From positions 1-54,863 of the forward strand of contig QIAU01000204.1 in NCBI GenBank assembly GCA_003225055.1: a DNA stretch of 54,863 nucleotides. Direction: 5' to 3'. The number at the start of each line of letters is the position of its first letter. The stretch's first letter is position 1. The DNA is from Acidobacteriota bacterium. Lineage in GTDB: Bacteria; Acidobacteriota; Terriglobia; Terriglobales; Acidobacteriaceae. Of this stretch, positions 32,689-41,665 are shown in pieces. The notes below the pieces were generated by a model. The model made no database searches and was not told the DNA's origin. It saw nothing but the letters and a program-made list of their open reading frames with translations. A program made the position numbers and the translations under genes.

Positions 32689-32773
32689 ATGAGAAATTAT
32701 TTGCGCTGCGGATAAACTTTAATTTTACAACGAGGCAGGTGAATCCCCGGAGAGGAAGGCGCGGCTAGCGCGG

Positions 32774-33584
32774 CTATTCCAGTTTCAGGGTAAGCGCCGG
32801 AAAAGCCAGTCCCTCGACTTCGGCGGTCCAACGATCGCCGGGGCCGGTCAGGTGACCAGCCGTAAGCGTCCCGGAGCTGACGATTTTGCCCGCGCTCAAC
32901 GGCTCGTCTGGAAATCGCCGCTGAACGGCGCTGCTGACTTCGGCTAGACACAGCGCGGGACTGCGAAGACAGTTCCTTCCCGACCCCTCTTCGACCAGCT
33001 CGCCATCCTTTTTCATAGGTAATTTTGAAGCGTGCGAGGTCATCGGGGAGCGCGGGAATCAGCACCGAGTGCACGGGCAGGCGCTCGCCAATTACCAGTG
33101 CCGCATGAAGTCTAAAGGCGGCGACGAAGTCGCTCGGCTGAAACTTCCATTCTGGAAAAGGACAGTCAATGATTTCGAAGCCTAGCGCTAGCCAATCCCT
33201 GGCAGCGAGGGCAGCGGGAGCATCGGCGCCGGCAGTGATAGGTTGCTTCAGGCCGCAAACAATTTCCGGTTCGATCTTCAGAGACCGAGCATGAGGGACT
33301 GACCCGGTTGCGGAGTTGGCATCGCTCTGATGGACGGTGTCGTCATACATGTGTCCCCAAACCAGGGTCTCCAGCTTGAGCACGCGCCAGACCGCCTTGT
33401 TGGCATAGCCCACCTTGCTGCCGACTGATTTGTGGCCGGCCGCCTGGCGCCACTGCTTGAGTTTGTTCTCGACTTCATACGCTCGATTGAGGTCAAAGCC
33501 GGGACACGCCGATGGAGGGACAGCAACCATCTGGCCGGTTTCCTAGGCCGACATGAGCTGGCGGGCAAGAGCTTCGATATCCAT
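32774..33584 (-). pseudogene. 2-keto-4-pentenoate hydratase-like gene, broken
   Basis: A fumarylacetoacetate-hydrolase-fold hydratase of aromatic catabolism type can be read from ATG 33584 (MDIEALARQLMSA), but a TAG follows codon 13. It continues in frame with AYEVENKLKQWRQAAGHKSVG, KVGYANKAVWRVLKLETLVW, KIEPEIVCGLKQPI and WLALGFEIIDCPFPEWKFQPSD. Near 33020 it shifts frame and resumes with KKDGELVEEGSGRNCL, LSAGKIVSSGTLTAGHL and GLAFPALTLKLE. The protein would be about 268 residues. One nonsense codon and one frameshift make it non-functional unless translation starts at the later ATG and slips. Confidence 0.82.
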
Positions 33585-33692
33585 GGCGGGACAGGCGTAC
33601 GCACGGTATCTCATTCGGGGGGTGTATGCGTTACAGGTACGAGGTCCTTCGACTCGCAGCCCGATCGAGAAGCGAATCGGTCTGCTCCGCTC

Positions 33693-33793
33693 AGAGTTTG
33701 CGACTTTTTTGGATGTAAGCGATTTTTCCGGGCAGGTAAGCTGCTGGTTTTCAGCGGCAGGCCGTGCGAGAAAAAGAAAAAGTCACAAACTCT
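33693..33793. mobile_element. MITE-like element, 101 bp
   Basis: AGAGTTTGCGACTTTTTT at 33693-33710 and its near-perfect reverse complement GAAAAAGTCACAAACTCT at 33776-33793 are terminal inverted repeats. The interior can form a second small stem (GCTGGTTTTCAGC around 33742-33755). It carries no gene and directly abuts the nfo stop codon. Size and structure fit a miniature inverted-repeat element; a bidirectional terminator is the alternative. Confidence 0.5.
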
Positions 33794-34740
33794 TAGGATG
33801 GCAACGTATGTGGTTTGTCTTTCACTAGAGCCTTCAGCGCCTCGACATTTCTCTTGTCGTCGCCGGGAGCGTCGATGGGAGTTTCCGCGATGAAGGCGGC
33901 ATGAGCAAACTGCGGATCGTTCAACAATCGCTGGAACGGCTCCAGCCCGATGCTTCCCTTTCCGATGTGCTGGTGACGGTCGAGCTTCGATCCGCGTGCG
34001 GCCTTGGCATCGTTGCAGTGCCACACGCGAACATTCTTGAACCCTACGGTGGAGTCCAAATGATCCAGAGTCTTTTTCATTCCAGCCGGGCTCACGATGT
34101 CGTAACCGGAAACATGAACGTGGCAGGTATCCATGCAGGCAGCGATCGGCACCATGTCTCGCAGCAGCTCGAGCAGGTCTGCAACCTGCTCAAAGCTTCC
34201 GCCCAGGGAATATTCCGCTCCGGCAGTGTTCTCGATCAGAATGGTTAATCCTCCCTTCACTACGTCCAGACCTCTGCTGGCAACCGCTATGGAAGCCGCT
34301 ACCCGCGCCAGCCCTTCGTCCCTGCTGGCTCCCCGGAATGACCCGGGATGTAAGACGAGATACTCCGCACAGAGACTCAGCGCCCGCTCCAACTCGCCCC
34401 GAAATGCCTCTACCGACTTCGCCAGAAACTGCTCGGTCGTGCTCGCCAGATTGATCAGGTAGTTGGTGTGGATCACCAGCGGCCTTAATCCATATTTTTC
34501 CCGCAGACGGTTCATCTGGTCGCATTGCGGACGGCTGAGGTCATAGGGCTGCCACTGGCGCGGGCTGCTCGAAAAAACCTGGAATGTGTTGCACCCGAGC
34601 CGGTAGGCGCGTTCAGCGGCGTTCTCCACCCCGCCGGCAATAGAGGTGTGAATGCCGATGCGCCGAGAAGTCAGGCGGGGCGGGCGCTTGGGAGCGGGCA
34701 GCTTGAGGATATCCTGCTCCCGCGCCATCGAACGAGCCAT
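33793..34740 (-). CDS. nfo: endonuclease IV (AP endonuclease)
   Basis: Cuts DNA at abasic sites in base-excision repair; TIM-barrel with three zinc ions. ATG 34740 gives 315 residues, slightly longer than the usual 280-300 because of a basic N-terminal extension (LPAPKRPPRLTSRR). The barrel starts RIGIHTSIAGGVENAAERA. Zinc ligands and family motifs follow: LVIHTNYLINLAS, EYLVLHPGSFRG, ILIENTAGAEYSLGG, ACMDTCHVHVSGYDI, VWHCNDAKAARGSKLDRHQH and GFIAETP-like FIAETPID. The stop is next to the MITE-like element. Confidence 0.95.
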   Translation of the reverse strand: MARSMAREQDILKLPAPKRPPRLTSRRIGIHTSIAGGVENAAERAYRLGCNTFQVFSSSPRQWQPYDLSRPQCDQMNRLREKYGLRPLVIHTNYLINLASTTEQFLAKSVEAFRGELERALSLCAEYLVLHPGSFRGASRDEGLARVAASIAVASRGLDVVKGGLTILIENTAGAEYSLGGSFEQVADLLELLRDMVPIAACMDTCHVHVSGYDIVSPAGMKKTLDHLDSTVGFKNVRVWHCNDAKAARGSKLDRHQHIGKGSIGLEPFQRLLNDPQFAHAAFIAETPIDAPGDDKRNVEALKALVKDKPHTLPS

Positions 34741-34786
34741 GAGAAAAGTATAAGGCCGGCCACGCCCCACGCGGCCCTTGGTGCGG

Positions 34787-35773
34787 TCAGTTTGGCGTGA
34801 TTACCGCCCGGAAGCGTACCTTGCCGTTGGCCACCCGATCATAGGCTTTGGCAATTTCATTGAGGGGATAAGTCTCCTCGACGACCTTGACTTTGCCCTT
34901 AGCAGCATAATCAAGAGCTTCGTAAAGATGTTCGCGCGCGTTCTGGCTCGATCCGATCAAGCTAACCCGTTTGAACATCATCTCCGCGGTAAATGGCAGT
35001 GGCTCGTGCGAGACGCCCATGATGACGATGCGGCCTTCCGGGCGCATACCTTTGGCAGCATCGCTGGTCGCATTCCACGAATTGCTGGTGGCCAAAAGAA
35101 CATCGGCGCCGCCTGAAGCCAGCAGCGCAGCGCCGTCTTGCACAACTTCGTCGGCGCCAAGTTGGCGAATCATCTTCTCTTTGTCTTTCGACTTGGTTAC
35201 CGCGATGGTTTCGAAGCCGGCCGCTTTGGCGTACTGAATCGCGAGATGACCGAGTCCGCCGATGCCAACCACCGCGACCCGATCGTGCGGCTTGGGCTCG
35301 GCAACGCGAAACCCGCTCCACACCGTGTATCCGGCGCAGAAAATCGGAGCTGCCTGCTCATAGCCGAGCCCTTCGGGAATCAACTGCGTCGCATCCGCGA
35401 AGGCGACCATGTACTCGGCGTGGCTGCCCTGGGTCTGAATTCCCGTTCCCACGTTGTTCGGACACAACTCCCGTTTACCGCGCTGGCACCATTCGCATCG
35501 GCCACAGGAAGCCTGCACCCAGGGAACGCCAGCCCGGTCACCGACTCTGCGGGTCGTAACCCCGGCTCCCAGCTCCACAATCTCGCCTACGGGCTCATGA
35601 CCGAGGGTGCGGGGAAATTGAGTCGGCAGATTTCCATTCGTGATGTGCACGTCGGTGTAACACAATCCGCTGGCGTGAATCTTGATGAGAACCTGGTTCG
35701 GTCCTGGTTTGGGGGTGGGAATCTCTTTGACTTCCCATTTACTGGAAACGGCGGGAACAACGGCAGCTTTCAT
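34787..35773 (-). CDS. zinc-dependent alcohol dehydrogenase (AdhP-like)
   Basis: Medium-chain NAD(P)-dependent alcohol dehydrogenase, 328 residues. Catalytic zinc ligands lie in SGLCYTDVHITNG (Cys near 38) and TLGHEPVGEIVELG (His-Glu). The structural zinc lobe has four cysteines in CGRCEWCQRGKRELC (about 90-104). The Rossmann motif VAVVGIGGLGHLAIQYAKA is near 170. The family closest by eye is AdhP/AdhA-type propanol-preferring ADH. ATG 35773. It stands alone between nfo and the divergent aroF. Confidence 0.93.
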   Translation of the reverse strand: MKAAVVPAVSSKWEVKEIPTPKPGPNQVLIKIHASGLCYTDVHITNGNLPTQFPRTLGHEPVGEIVELGAGVTTRRVGDRAGVPWVQASCGRCEWCQRGKRELCPNNVGTGIQTQGSHAEYMVAFADATQLIPEGLGYEQAAPIFCAGYTVWSGFRVAEPKPHDRVAVVGIGGLGHLAIQYAKAAGFETIAVTKSKDKEKMIRQLGADEVVQDGAALLASGGADVLLATSNSWNATSDAAKGMRPEGRIVIMGVSHEPLPFTAEMMFKRVSLIGSSQNAREHLYEALDYAAKGKVKVVEETYPLNEIAKAYDRVANGKVRFRAVITPN

Positions 35774-35856
35774 ACCAGCACTCTCCGATCATTAGGGTTC
35801 ATTAGGATCAGAAATATTGATGCCCATGGAAATCTTGGGATGCATAAATTCCGTGG

Positions 35857-35899
35857 CAGAGACGCGGCTTGCCCTGCGGCTTGCATCTTCCGTGTCTGT
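35857..35899. repeat. degenerate GAGACGCGG-family repeat
   Basis: CAGAGACGCGGCTTGC, then GCGGCTTGCATC and CGTGTCTG: two partial half-copies of the palindrome, in the gap before aroF. It accounts for the open frame upstream of the aroF start. Confidence 0.55.
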
Positions 35900-35948
35900 T
35901 TGCCGACCACGCCTGGGGAGCGATAAACTGGCTGTTTTCGAGGTGGTC

Positions 35949-37040
35949 ATGTTGGTGGTCATGCAGGCGCACGCCACGGAAGAACAGGTGCGCGCCGTCT
36001 GTCAAAAAATCGAGTCGCTGGGCTACCGGGCGCACCCCATTCCGGGGGCACAGCGTACCGCCATAGGCATTACCGGAAACAGGGGCGAAGTCGAGGCGGG
36101 AACGCTAGAAGAAATGACGGGTGTGCAGGAAGTGATCCGGGTCAGCAAGCCCTACAAGTTGGTGAGTCGCGACGTCAAGGAGGAGAACACGCTGATCTCC
36201 TTCCCCGGCACCAATGCGACGTTCGGCGGACCCGGTCTGGCGATTATCGCGGGACCATGCGCGATTGAGAGCCGCGAACAGGCGTTTGCCGTTGCCGAGC
36301 GCGTGTCCCGTGCCGGCGCTCAGTTCTTTCGCGGCGGCGCCTACAAACCCCGTACCTCGCCTTATTCCTTTCAGGGCCTGGGCGAAGAAGCCCTCAGGGT
36401 CATGGCCGACATTCGCGAGAAGCACGGAATGAAGATTGTCACCGAGGCCATTGACAACGAATCGCTGGAACTGGTCGAGGAGTACGCCGATGTCATTCAG
36501 ATCGGCGCCCGAAACATGCAGAATTTTTCTTTGCTTAAGCGCGCCGGCCGTTCTAAGAAACCGGTGATGGTAAAGCGCGGCATGTCAGCCACGCTGGAAG
36601 AATTTCTGATGGCCGCCGAATATGTGATGAGCGAGGGAAATTACAATGTGATCCTTTGCGAGCGCGGCGTGCGGACCTTCGCCGATCACACGCGCAATAC
36701 GCTCGATCTCAGCATCGTCCCTGCCGTCCAACGGCTGAGCCACTTGCCGATCATTGTGGATCCCAGTCACGGGACCGGGAAGCGCAACAAGGTGACGCCA
36801 CTGTCGCGCGCGGCAGTGGCGGTGGGCGCCGATGGCCTGATCGTCGAGGTGCATCACGATCCCGACAAAGCGCTCTCCGACGGCATCCAGTCTCTCTACC
36901 CAGAACAGTTTGAAGAACTGATGGCCCAGGTGCGGCAAATCGCGCCGGTGGTAGGACGCACTGTGCCGGCGATAGGAACCCATGCCGCAGTCGGCAAGAC
37001 AATAGGAGTCCAAGCTGGGGTTCGACCAGCCGCCAGCTAA
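35949..37040 (+). CDS. aroF: 3-deoxy-7-phosphoheptulonate synthase
   Basis: First enzyme of the shikimate pathway, joining PEP and erythrose 4-phosphate. It is the type I-beta form with a regulatory ferredoxin-like N-terminal domain (residues 1-75, [35 protein letters not shown]), which in relatives mediates feedback by tyrosine or phenylalanine. The barrel shows [66 protein letters not shown] and [19 protein letters not shown] at 35940-35943 stands 5 bases before ATG 35949; the upstream open frame from 35817 is repeat-derived. 363 residues. The beta-propeller gene follows after one base. Confidence 0.95.
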   Translation: MLVVMQAHATEEQVRAVCQKIESLGYRAHPIPGAQRTAIGITGNRGEVEAGTLEEMTGVQEVIRVSKPYKLVSRDVKEENTLISFPGTNATFGGPGLAIIAGPCAIESREQAFAVAERVSRAGAQFFRGGAYKPRTSPYSFQGLGEEALRVMADIREKHGMKIVTEAIDNESLELVEEYADVIQIGARNMQNFSLLKRAGRSKKPVMVKRGMSATLEEFLMAAEYVMSEGNYNVILCERGVRTFADHTRNTLDLSIVPAVQRLSHLPIIVDPSHGTGKRNKVTPLSRAAVAVGADGLIVEVHHDPDKALSDGIQSLYPEQFEELMAQVRQIAPVVGRTVPAIGTHAAVGKTIGVQAGVRPAAS

Positions 37041-37041
37041 C

Positions 37042-38256
37042 TTGAGAAAATTCCTTTTAACCGTTATCTTCCTCGGAATCATTGGAGGACTGTCGTGGTG
37101 GTATCTTCGGCCACAGCGGCTGCCCGATTACGGGCCCTCCTATCGCGAATACGCCTATATCACGAATGGCAAGAGCAACACGGTCAGCGTTCTTGACCTG
37201 ACTCCACGTCCCCTGCCCCGCTTCAACGTTCTGAAGACCATTTCCGTGGGCGCGAACCCCACCGGCCTTGCCGCGAATGGCAAAAAAAATGAAATTTACG
37301 TGGTCAACACCGATTCCAGCAACGTCAGCGTAATTGACGCCGAGCATAATCAGGTCGTGGCCACCATCGGTATCCACGGCAAGCCTTATTTCATTGATGT
37401 CTCGCAAGACGGCCAGCGGGCGTACGTAGCCAATTCGGGCTCGGCGAACGTTTCGGTGATTGATCTGGAAAAACGCATTGTGGTCGGTACCGTCCGGGTG
37501 GGCAACGCACCGGGATTGGCCCGCGTAACACCAGACGGGCGCACGGTCGTGGTCAGCAACCGAAACGATAATACAGTGTCCCTGATTGATGCGACCAATC
37601 TAACCGTACGCGCGACCGTGCCGGTTTGTCAGCAGCCCGAAGATATCGCCATACTCCAGGACAGCAGCAAAGCTTTTATCGCTTGCTCGGGCGCCGGCGA
37701 AGTTGCGGCGGTGGACCTGAAGAACGCCAAGCTTCTGACCTCGATGGATGTCGGCCGCACGCCCGTCAATTTGGCCCTCAAGCCAGATGGCGGCGAGCTG
37801 GTTGTATGCAACTTCGATTCCGACAACATCTCCATGATCGAGACGACAACCAACGAAGTGGGCAATAGTTATTTGATCGGAACCCATCCGGCGCGCGGCC
37901 TAGTGACGGCCGACAGTTCCCGCCTGTACGTCAGCAACTTCGGATCGAATACGGTCGCGGTATACGACATCGACAATGGAAGGGTGATTGCCTCGTTGCC
38001 TGCGGGCAGCCGTCCTGATGGATTGGCTCTCTCGGCTAACGAGGAGTACCTGTTGGTTGTGGATTCGGGATCGGGCGATGTCGCAGTCATCGAGAAGCGG
38101 AAAGCGACGAAGGCTGATCCGGCCGAATACGGACTGCTCACGTTAACGCAGGTTGGCTGGCAGCCGAACAATATCGTGGTGAAAGCATTTCGTCTGACGA
38201 AACCAGCAGAGGCTGAGCGGCGACCCGGAAAGAAGATGACACGAGCAATGGATTAG
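37042..38256 (+). CDS. membrane-anchored YVTN beta-propeller protein
   Basis: 404 residues. TTG 37042 starts an N-terminal anchor (LLTVIFLGIIGGLSWWYL) one base after the aroF stop. Repeats of about 42 residues follow, each with a YVTN/YVAN-like motif and NTVSVID ending: YAYITNGKSNTVSVLDL, IYVVNTDSSNVSVIDAE, AYVANSGSANVSVIDLE, VVVSNRNDNTVSLIDA, LVVCNFDSDNISMIET, LYVSNFGSNTVAVYDI, LLVVDSGSGDVAVIE. That makes a seven- or eight-bladed propeller facing the periplasm. Such proteins often bind other proteins or act as lactonase-like folds; no catalytic residues can be assigned. The tie with aroF is likely only transcriptional. Confidence 0.88.
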   Translation: MRKFLLTVIFLGIIGGLSWWYLRPQRLPDYGPSYREYAYITNGKSNTVSVLDLTPRPLPRFNVLKTISVGANPTGLAANGKKNEIYVVNTDSSNVSVIDAEHNQVVATIGIHGKPYFIDVSQDGQRAYVANSGSANVSVIDLEKRIVVGTVRVGNAPGLARVTPDGRTVVVSNRNDNTVSLIDATNLTVRATVPVCQQPEDIAILQDSSKAFIACSGAGEVAAVDLKNAKLLTSMDVGRTPVNLALKPDGGELVVCNFDSDNISMIETTTNEVGNSYLIGTHPARGLVTADSSRLYVSNFGSNTVAVYDIDNGRVIASLPAGSRPDGLALSANEEYLLVVDSGSGDVAVIEKRKATKADPAEYGLLTLTQVGWQPNNIVVKAFRLTKPAEAERRPGKKMTRAMD

Positions 38257-38305
38257 CGACTCCCTGTGGCCAGCACAATCTCGCACAGCCTCCGGCGAGG
38301 GAACT

Positions 38306-38365
38306 GGCGCGGGCGCCTGGCTTCAGCACTCGCTGCATCTCGCCAAGCGCTTTATCAAGTTCCAT
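38306..38365 (-). pseudogene. possible methyltransferase remnant
   Basis: MELDKALGEMQRVLKPGAR resembles the ALxExxRVLKPGG segment of class I SAM-dependent methyltransferases. Nothing before or after it in the 240-base gap can be joined to it. Very short, so chance is possible. Confidence 0.25.
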
Positions 38366-38496
38366 GAAAAACCGGATTCCAAACCGGGAAGGGATACGCG
38401 GCAGCTGAGCACCAGCGCGTGGCGGTCCGGGCACGCGAAGCAAGGGCCCAGGGATCATGATTAGCATGCCAGTCCCCCTCGCTTAACAAATCCGCG

Positions 38497-39810
38497 TTAT
38501 GGTTTGCCGAGCAGTTCCAACACCGCAGCGGTTTCGGCCTCAATCCCGGTTTTCAAGCTAGGCTCGCGATCGGGAGCGAAAAACGGTGAATGCAGACCCG
38601 GGAGCGTTTCGCCGTTTTGTTTTGCGGCGGCGAACTTCGCTGGCTCCACAGCGCCGAGCGCAAAAATCAACCCCGGCACCCCCGCATGGCCGTATTCCGC
38701 AAAATCATCGGAAGCCATGATGGGAGGCTGTTGGGTGACGTTCGCGTCTCCCAGCGTGCGCCGCAGCACCCTAGCTTCGCGCTCCGTCAGCTTGGGATCG
38801 TTGTAGACCGCATTCACGCTTTCGATGACCTGAACCGTGGGCTTCTTCTCGGCGCCAGCAGCGGCGGCTTCGGCATCGGCAATCCGTTCAATAGCAGAGA
38901 GCAGATGTTTTCTTACCTCCTCCTTGTAAGAACGGACCGTGAGCTCGAGGTGGACTTCGTCCGGGATGATGTTGTGCTTAGTGCCGCCGTTGATGGATCC
39001 CACCGTGATGACGGCTGGATCTTGAGGATCGATTTCGCGCGCCACGATGGTTTGCCAGGACAAGACGGTGCGGGCGGCCATCACAATCGGATCGATGGTC
39101 CTCTCTGGCGCTGCGCCATGGCCTCCCTTGCCGAAGATGGTCACGTCTACGCTGTCTGAATTCGCCGCCGCGTAGCCCGGAGTAAAACCGATTTTACCCG
39201 CCGGCAGGTCCGCCGAGTCATGTACGGCGAGTGCAAAGTCAGGCTTGGGAAACCGTGTGAACAGGCCGTCCTTCAGCATGGCGCTGGCCCCACGGATTCG
39301 CTCCTCGGCCGGTTGCCCGACATAAATAAAGGTTCCATGCCAGCGATCTTTGTTCTGGGCGAGCAGCATCGCGGTGCCGACCCCAATCGACAGGTGCAGG
39401 TCGTGTCCGCAGGCGTGCATCACCGGGACTTCGACGCCGCGATCGTCATGAGTCGTCACATGGCTGGCGTACGGTAATCCGGTCTTCTCTGGAACAGGCA
39501 ATGCGTCCAGTTCAGCGCGAATCATAATCGTCGGACCTGCGCCATTGTTCAGGATGCCGACGACCCCAGTCCCACCGACTCCGGTCGTTACATCGAAACC
39601 AATCTTGCGAAGCTGATCAGCAATCTTGGCCGCGGTTTTCTCTTCGTGGAGCGACAGTTCGGGATTGCGGTGGATGTCAATGTAGAGCGCTTCCACCTGG
39701 GGATAGATCTTGTCAATCTGCTCTTTCCAAGCAGCGCTCCAAGGATCGGCAGCAAAGAGCGATCCCGCCACCGCGAAGCAGCAGAAAAACACAGCGCTAA
39801 CATGTCTCAT
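38497..39810 (-). CDS. secreted M20-family amidohydrolase/peptidase
   Basis: Exported metallo-amidohydrolase of 437 residues with signal peptide (VFFCCFAVAGSLFAA). It belongs to the M20D group (hippurate hydrolase/aminoacylase-like): IHRNPELSLHEEKTA near 47, IMIRAELDALPVPE, VMHACGHDLHLSIG (metal-binding Cys-Gly-His-Asp near 138), GQPAEERIRGASAMLKDG, and FGKGGHGAAPERTIDP in the dimerisation lid. The last metal site is GLHSPFFAPDR-like. ATG 39810. It probably cleaves N-acyl or peptide bonds in the periplasm; substrate unknown. Confidence 0.93.
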   Translation of the reverse strand: MRHVSAVFFCCFAVAGSLFAADPWSAAWKEQIDKIYPQVEALYIDIHRNPELSLHEEKTAAKIADQLRKIGFDVTTGVGGTGVVGILNNGAGPTIMIRAELDALPVPEKTGLPYASHVTTHDDRGVEVPVMHACGHDLHLSIGVGTAMLLAQNKDRWHGTFIYVGQPAEERIRGASAMLKDGLFTRFPKPDFALAVHDSADLPAGKIGFTPGYAAANSDSVDVTIFGKGGHGAAPERTIDPIVMAARTVLSWQTIVAREIDPQDPAVITVGSINGGTKHNIIPDEVHLELTVRSYKEEVRKHLLSAIERIADAEAAAAGAEKKPTVQVIESVNAVYNDPKLTEREARVLRRTLGDANVTQQPPIMASDDFAEYGHAGVPGLIFALGAVEPAKFAAAKQNGETLPGLHSPFFAPDREPSLKTGIEAETAAVLELLGKP

Positions 39811-39850
39811 TCGAATTCCCTCGCAGCGGTATTAAAGCACACGCACGGGT

Positions 39851-39935
39851 AGAGACGCGGCTTGCCGCGTCTGCCAGTTGGGAAGACCTCGAGCTCCAAC
39901 CATCGTGATGCTTGAGACGCGGCAAGCCGCGTCTC
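39851..39935. repeat. pair of GAGACGCGG palindromes, facing copies
   Basis: AGACGCGG-CTTG-CCGCGTCT at 39853-39872 and GAGACGCGG-CAAG-CCGCGTCTC at 39914-39935, about 40 bases apart and mirror images of each other. This is the best-preserved example of the family in the window. The second copy reaches the stop codon of the bacilliredoxin gene. Confidence 0.85.
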
Positions 39936-40384
39936 TATCGCGGAGATTTGTTAGCGCGCTGACCTAGCGGTTTGGCGCAGAACTTATCAAACACGGTTTT
40001 GAGTTCGCTGGCCAGGTCCACGGCTTCGCGGTGTTCGATGTCGCTGCGCTGCATCATGTAGAGGAGTTGGCCATCGCGCAGCAACCCGATTGACGGCGAC
40101 GAGGGCGGGTAGCCAACAAAGTAGGAGCGTGCCCGGTCGGTCGCTTCTTTGTCTTGTCCCGCAAAAACGGTGAATGCCTGATCAGGCTTGGTGGAATGCT
40201 CGAGTGCGAGGCGGACGGCTGGACGCATGCGGCCCGCGGCACATCCACACACGGAATTTACCACCAACATGGTTATGCCCGGGCGAGCCAGCGCCTGGTC
40301 GACCTCAACAGCCGTGCGGGCTTCTTTAATTCCCAAACGGGTGAGTTCTTCACGCATGGGAAGGATCATGATCTCCGCGTACAT
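39935..40384 (-). CDS. bacilliredoxin (BrxA/BrxB, YphP/YqiW family)
   Basis: Thiol-disulfide protein that removes low-molecular-weight thiols from proteins in Bacillus; in a Gram-negative phylum the cofactor thiol is uncertain. 149 residues, ATG 40384 (MYAEIMILPMREELTRLG). The catalytic CGC motif is VVNSVCGCAAGRMRP near residue 45. Other family motifs are VFAGQDKEATDRARSYF and YPPSSPSIGLLRDGQLLYMM. The last residues (GQRANKSPR) approach the palindromic repeat that overlaps the stop. Confidence 0.92.
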   Translation of the reverse strand: MYAEIMILPMREELTRLGIKEARTAVEVDQALARPGITMLVVNSVCGCAAGRMRPAVRLALEHSTKPDQAFTVFAGQDKEATDRARSYFVGYPPSSPSIGLLRDGQLLYMMQRSDIEHREAVDLASELKTVFDKFCAKPLGQRANKSPR

Positions 40385-40473
40385 GGTCGCTCCTTAAGTG
40401 GTTTGTATTTTTATATCGCAAATCCTGCGCCGGTGGCACTACCCAAGAGTGCCGTAATCACCCATATATACTG

Positions 40474-41529
40474 ATGCTGCCCATGCACATCCAGGAGAAC
40501 GTTTTGCTGGCGCCGATGACCACGTTTAACATCGGCGGGCCGGCGCGGTATTTCGTTGAGGCGGAAAACATCGACAACGTGTGCCGGGCGGTCGAGTATA
40601 CCGAGTCGCGTAGTCTACCTTTATTCGTCTTGGGCGGCGGAAGCAACCTTGTGATATCGGACTCCGGCTGGCCGGGGTTGGTTCTTAAGATTGCGATTAA
40701 GGGATTCGACCGGCGCAGCCAGAGCGGCAAGACCCTTTTTGAAGTGGGCGCAGGCGATGATTGGGACAACTTTGTGTTCCGGGCGGTGAGCAGCAATTGT
40801 GCCGGCGTCGAGTGCATGAGCGGCATTCCCGGAAGCGTGGGGGCGACCCCGGTACAGAACGTAGGCGCCTATGGGCAAGAAGTCGGCGAGACGATTGACT
40901 CTGTCCAGGTATTCGACCTGAAAATTAAGCGGGTTCGCGAACTGTGCAACGAGGCCTGCGGATTTTCTTATCGCACGAGCATCTTCAACACCAGCGAGCG
41001 TGACCGCTTCATCATCTTGCGGGTAACCTACGCGCTTGAGCCAGGGGGTGCTGCCAGAATCGAATACGCCGACCTGAAAAAGTATTTTGCGGGCCGGAAC
41101 AGGCGTCCGTCACTGGCAGAAACCCGTGAAGCGGTTCGCCAGATCCGTGCTAGCAAGGCTATGCTGATCACGCCCGGCGACGAGGACTGCTTCAGTGCTG
41201 GGTCATTCTTCAAGAATCCCGTGCTCTCCCGCGAGCAGTTCGCGGATCTCACCCAGCGGGCCGCTGCACACAGTCTCGATGTTCCCACTTATCCGGCGCT
41301 GGAAGCGCAGAGAAAAGTTTCCGCGGCGTGGCTCGTCGAGCGCTCCGGGTTTCACAAGGGATACATCCAGGGGCACGTGGGCATCTCTCACAAGCATGCC
41401 TTGGCGATCGTGAACCGGGGCGGGGCGACGGCAGCCGATGTTCTTGCCTTGAAAGAAAAGATCCAGCAGCGAGTAGAAGAGATTTGGGGAATCCGCTTGG
41501 AACCCGAACCGATGTTCGTGGGGTTCTGA
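40474..41529 (+). CDS. murB: UDP-N-acetylenolpyruvoylglucosamine reductase
   Basis: FAD-dependent reductase that completes UDP-MurNAc for peptidoglycan. 351 residues; ATG 40474 or 40483 (MHIQENVLLAPMTTFNIGG). FAD-binding segments are LFVLGGGSNLVISDSGW near 52 and MSGIPGSVGATPVQNVGAYG near 115. Catalytic-site segments are FSYRTSIFN, the Ser-containing SAGSFFKNPVLS near 235 and the C-terminal HVGISHKHALAIVN. The ADLKKYFAGRN loop marks the type I (E. coli-like) form. It stands alone. Confidence 0.96.
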   Translation: MLPMHIQENVLLAPMTTFNIGGPARYFVEAENIDNVCRAVEYTESRSLPLFVLGGGSNLVISDSGWPGLVLKIAIKGFDRRSQSGKTLFEVGAGDDWDNFVFRAVSSNCAGVECMSGIPGSVGATPVQNVGAYGQEVGETIDSVQVFDLKIKRVRELCNEACGFSYRTSIFNTSERDRFIILRVTYALEPGGAARIEYADLKKYFAGRNRRPSLAETREAVRQIRASKAMLITPGDEDCFSAGSFFKNPVLSREQFADLTQRAAAHSLDVPTYPALEAQRKVSAAWLVERSGFHKGYIQGHVGISHKHALAIVNRGGATAADVLALKEKIQQRVEEIWGIRLEPEPMFVGF

Positions 41530-41665
41530 TTTCGCCACGTGGCGGGTCTCCGACTCGCTGGACGGATCAACGACCCGTCCCCACATAGTTCCTACCTCGG
41601 TATCGCTGAAAAAATTCTGAACAAGAATTAGGTTACTCCGGTCTTCTTAGTGTGAGGGCGTAGGA

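Noticed and set aside
33601-34024. Open frames across the MITE-like element and the end of nfo
   Set aside because: Composed of repeat sequence and antisense nfo; no domain content.
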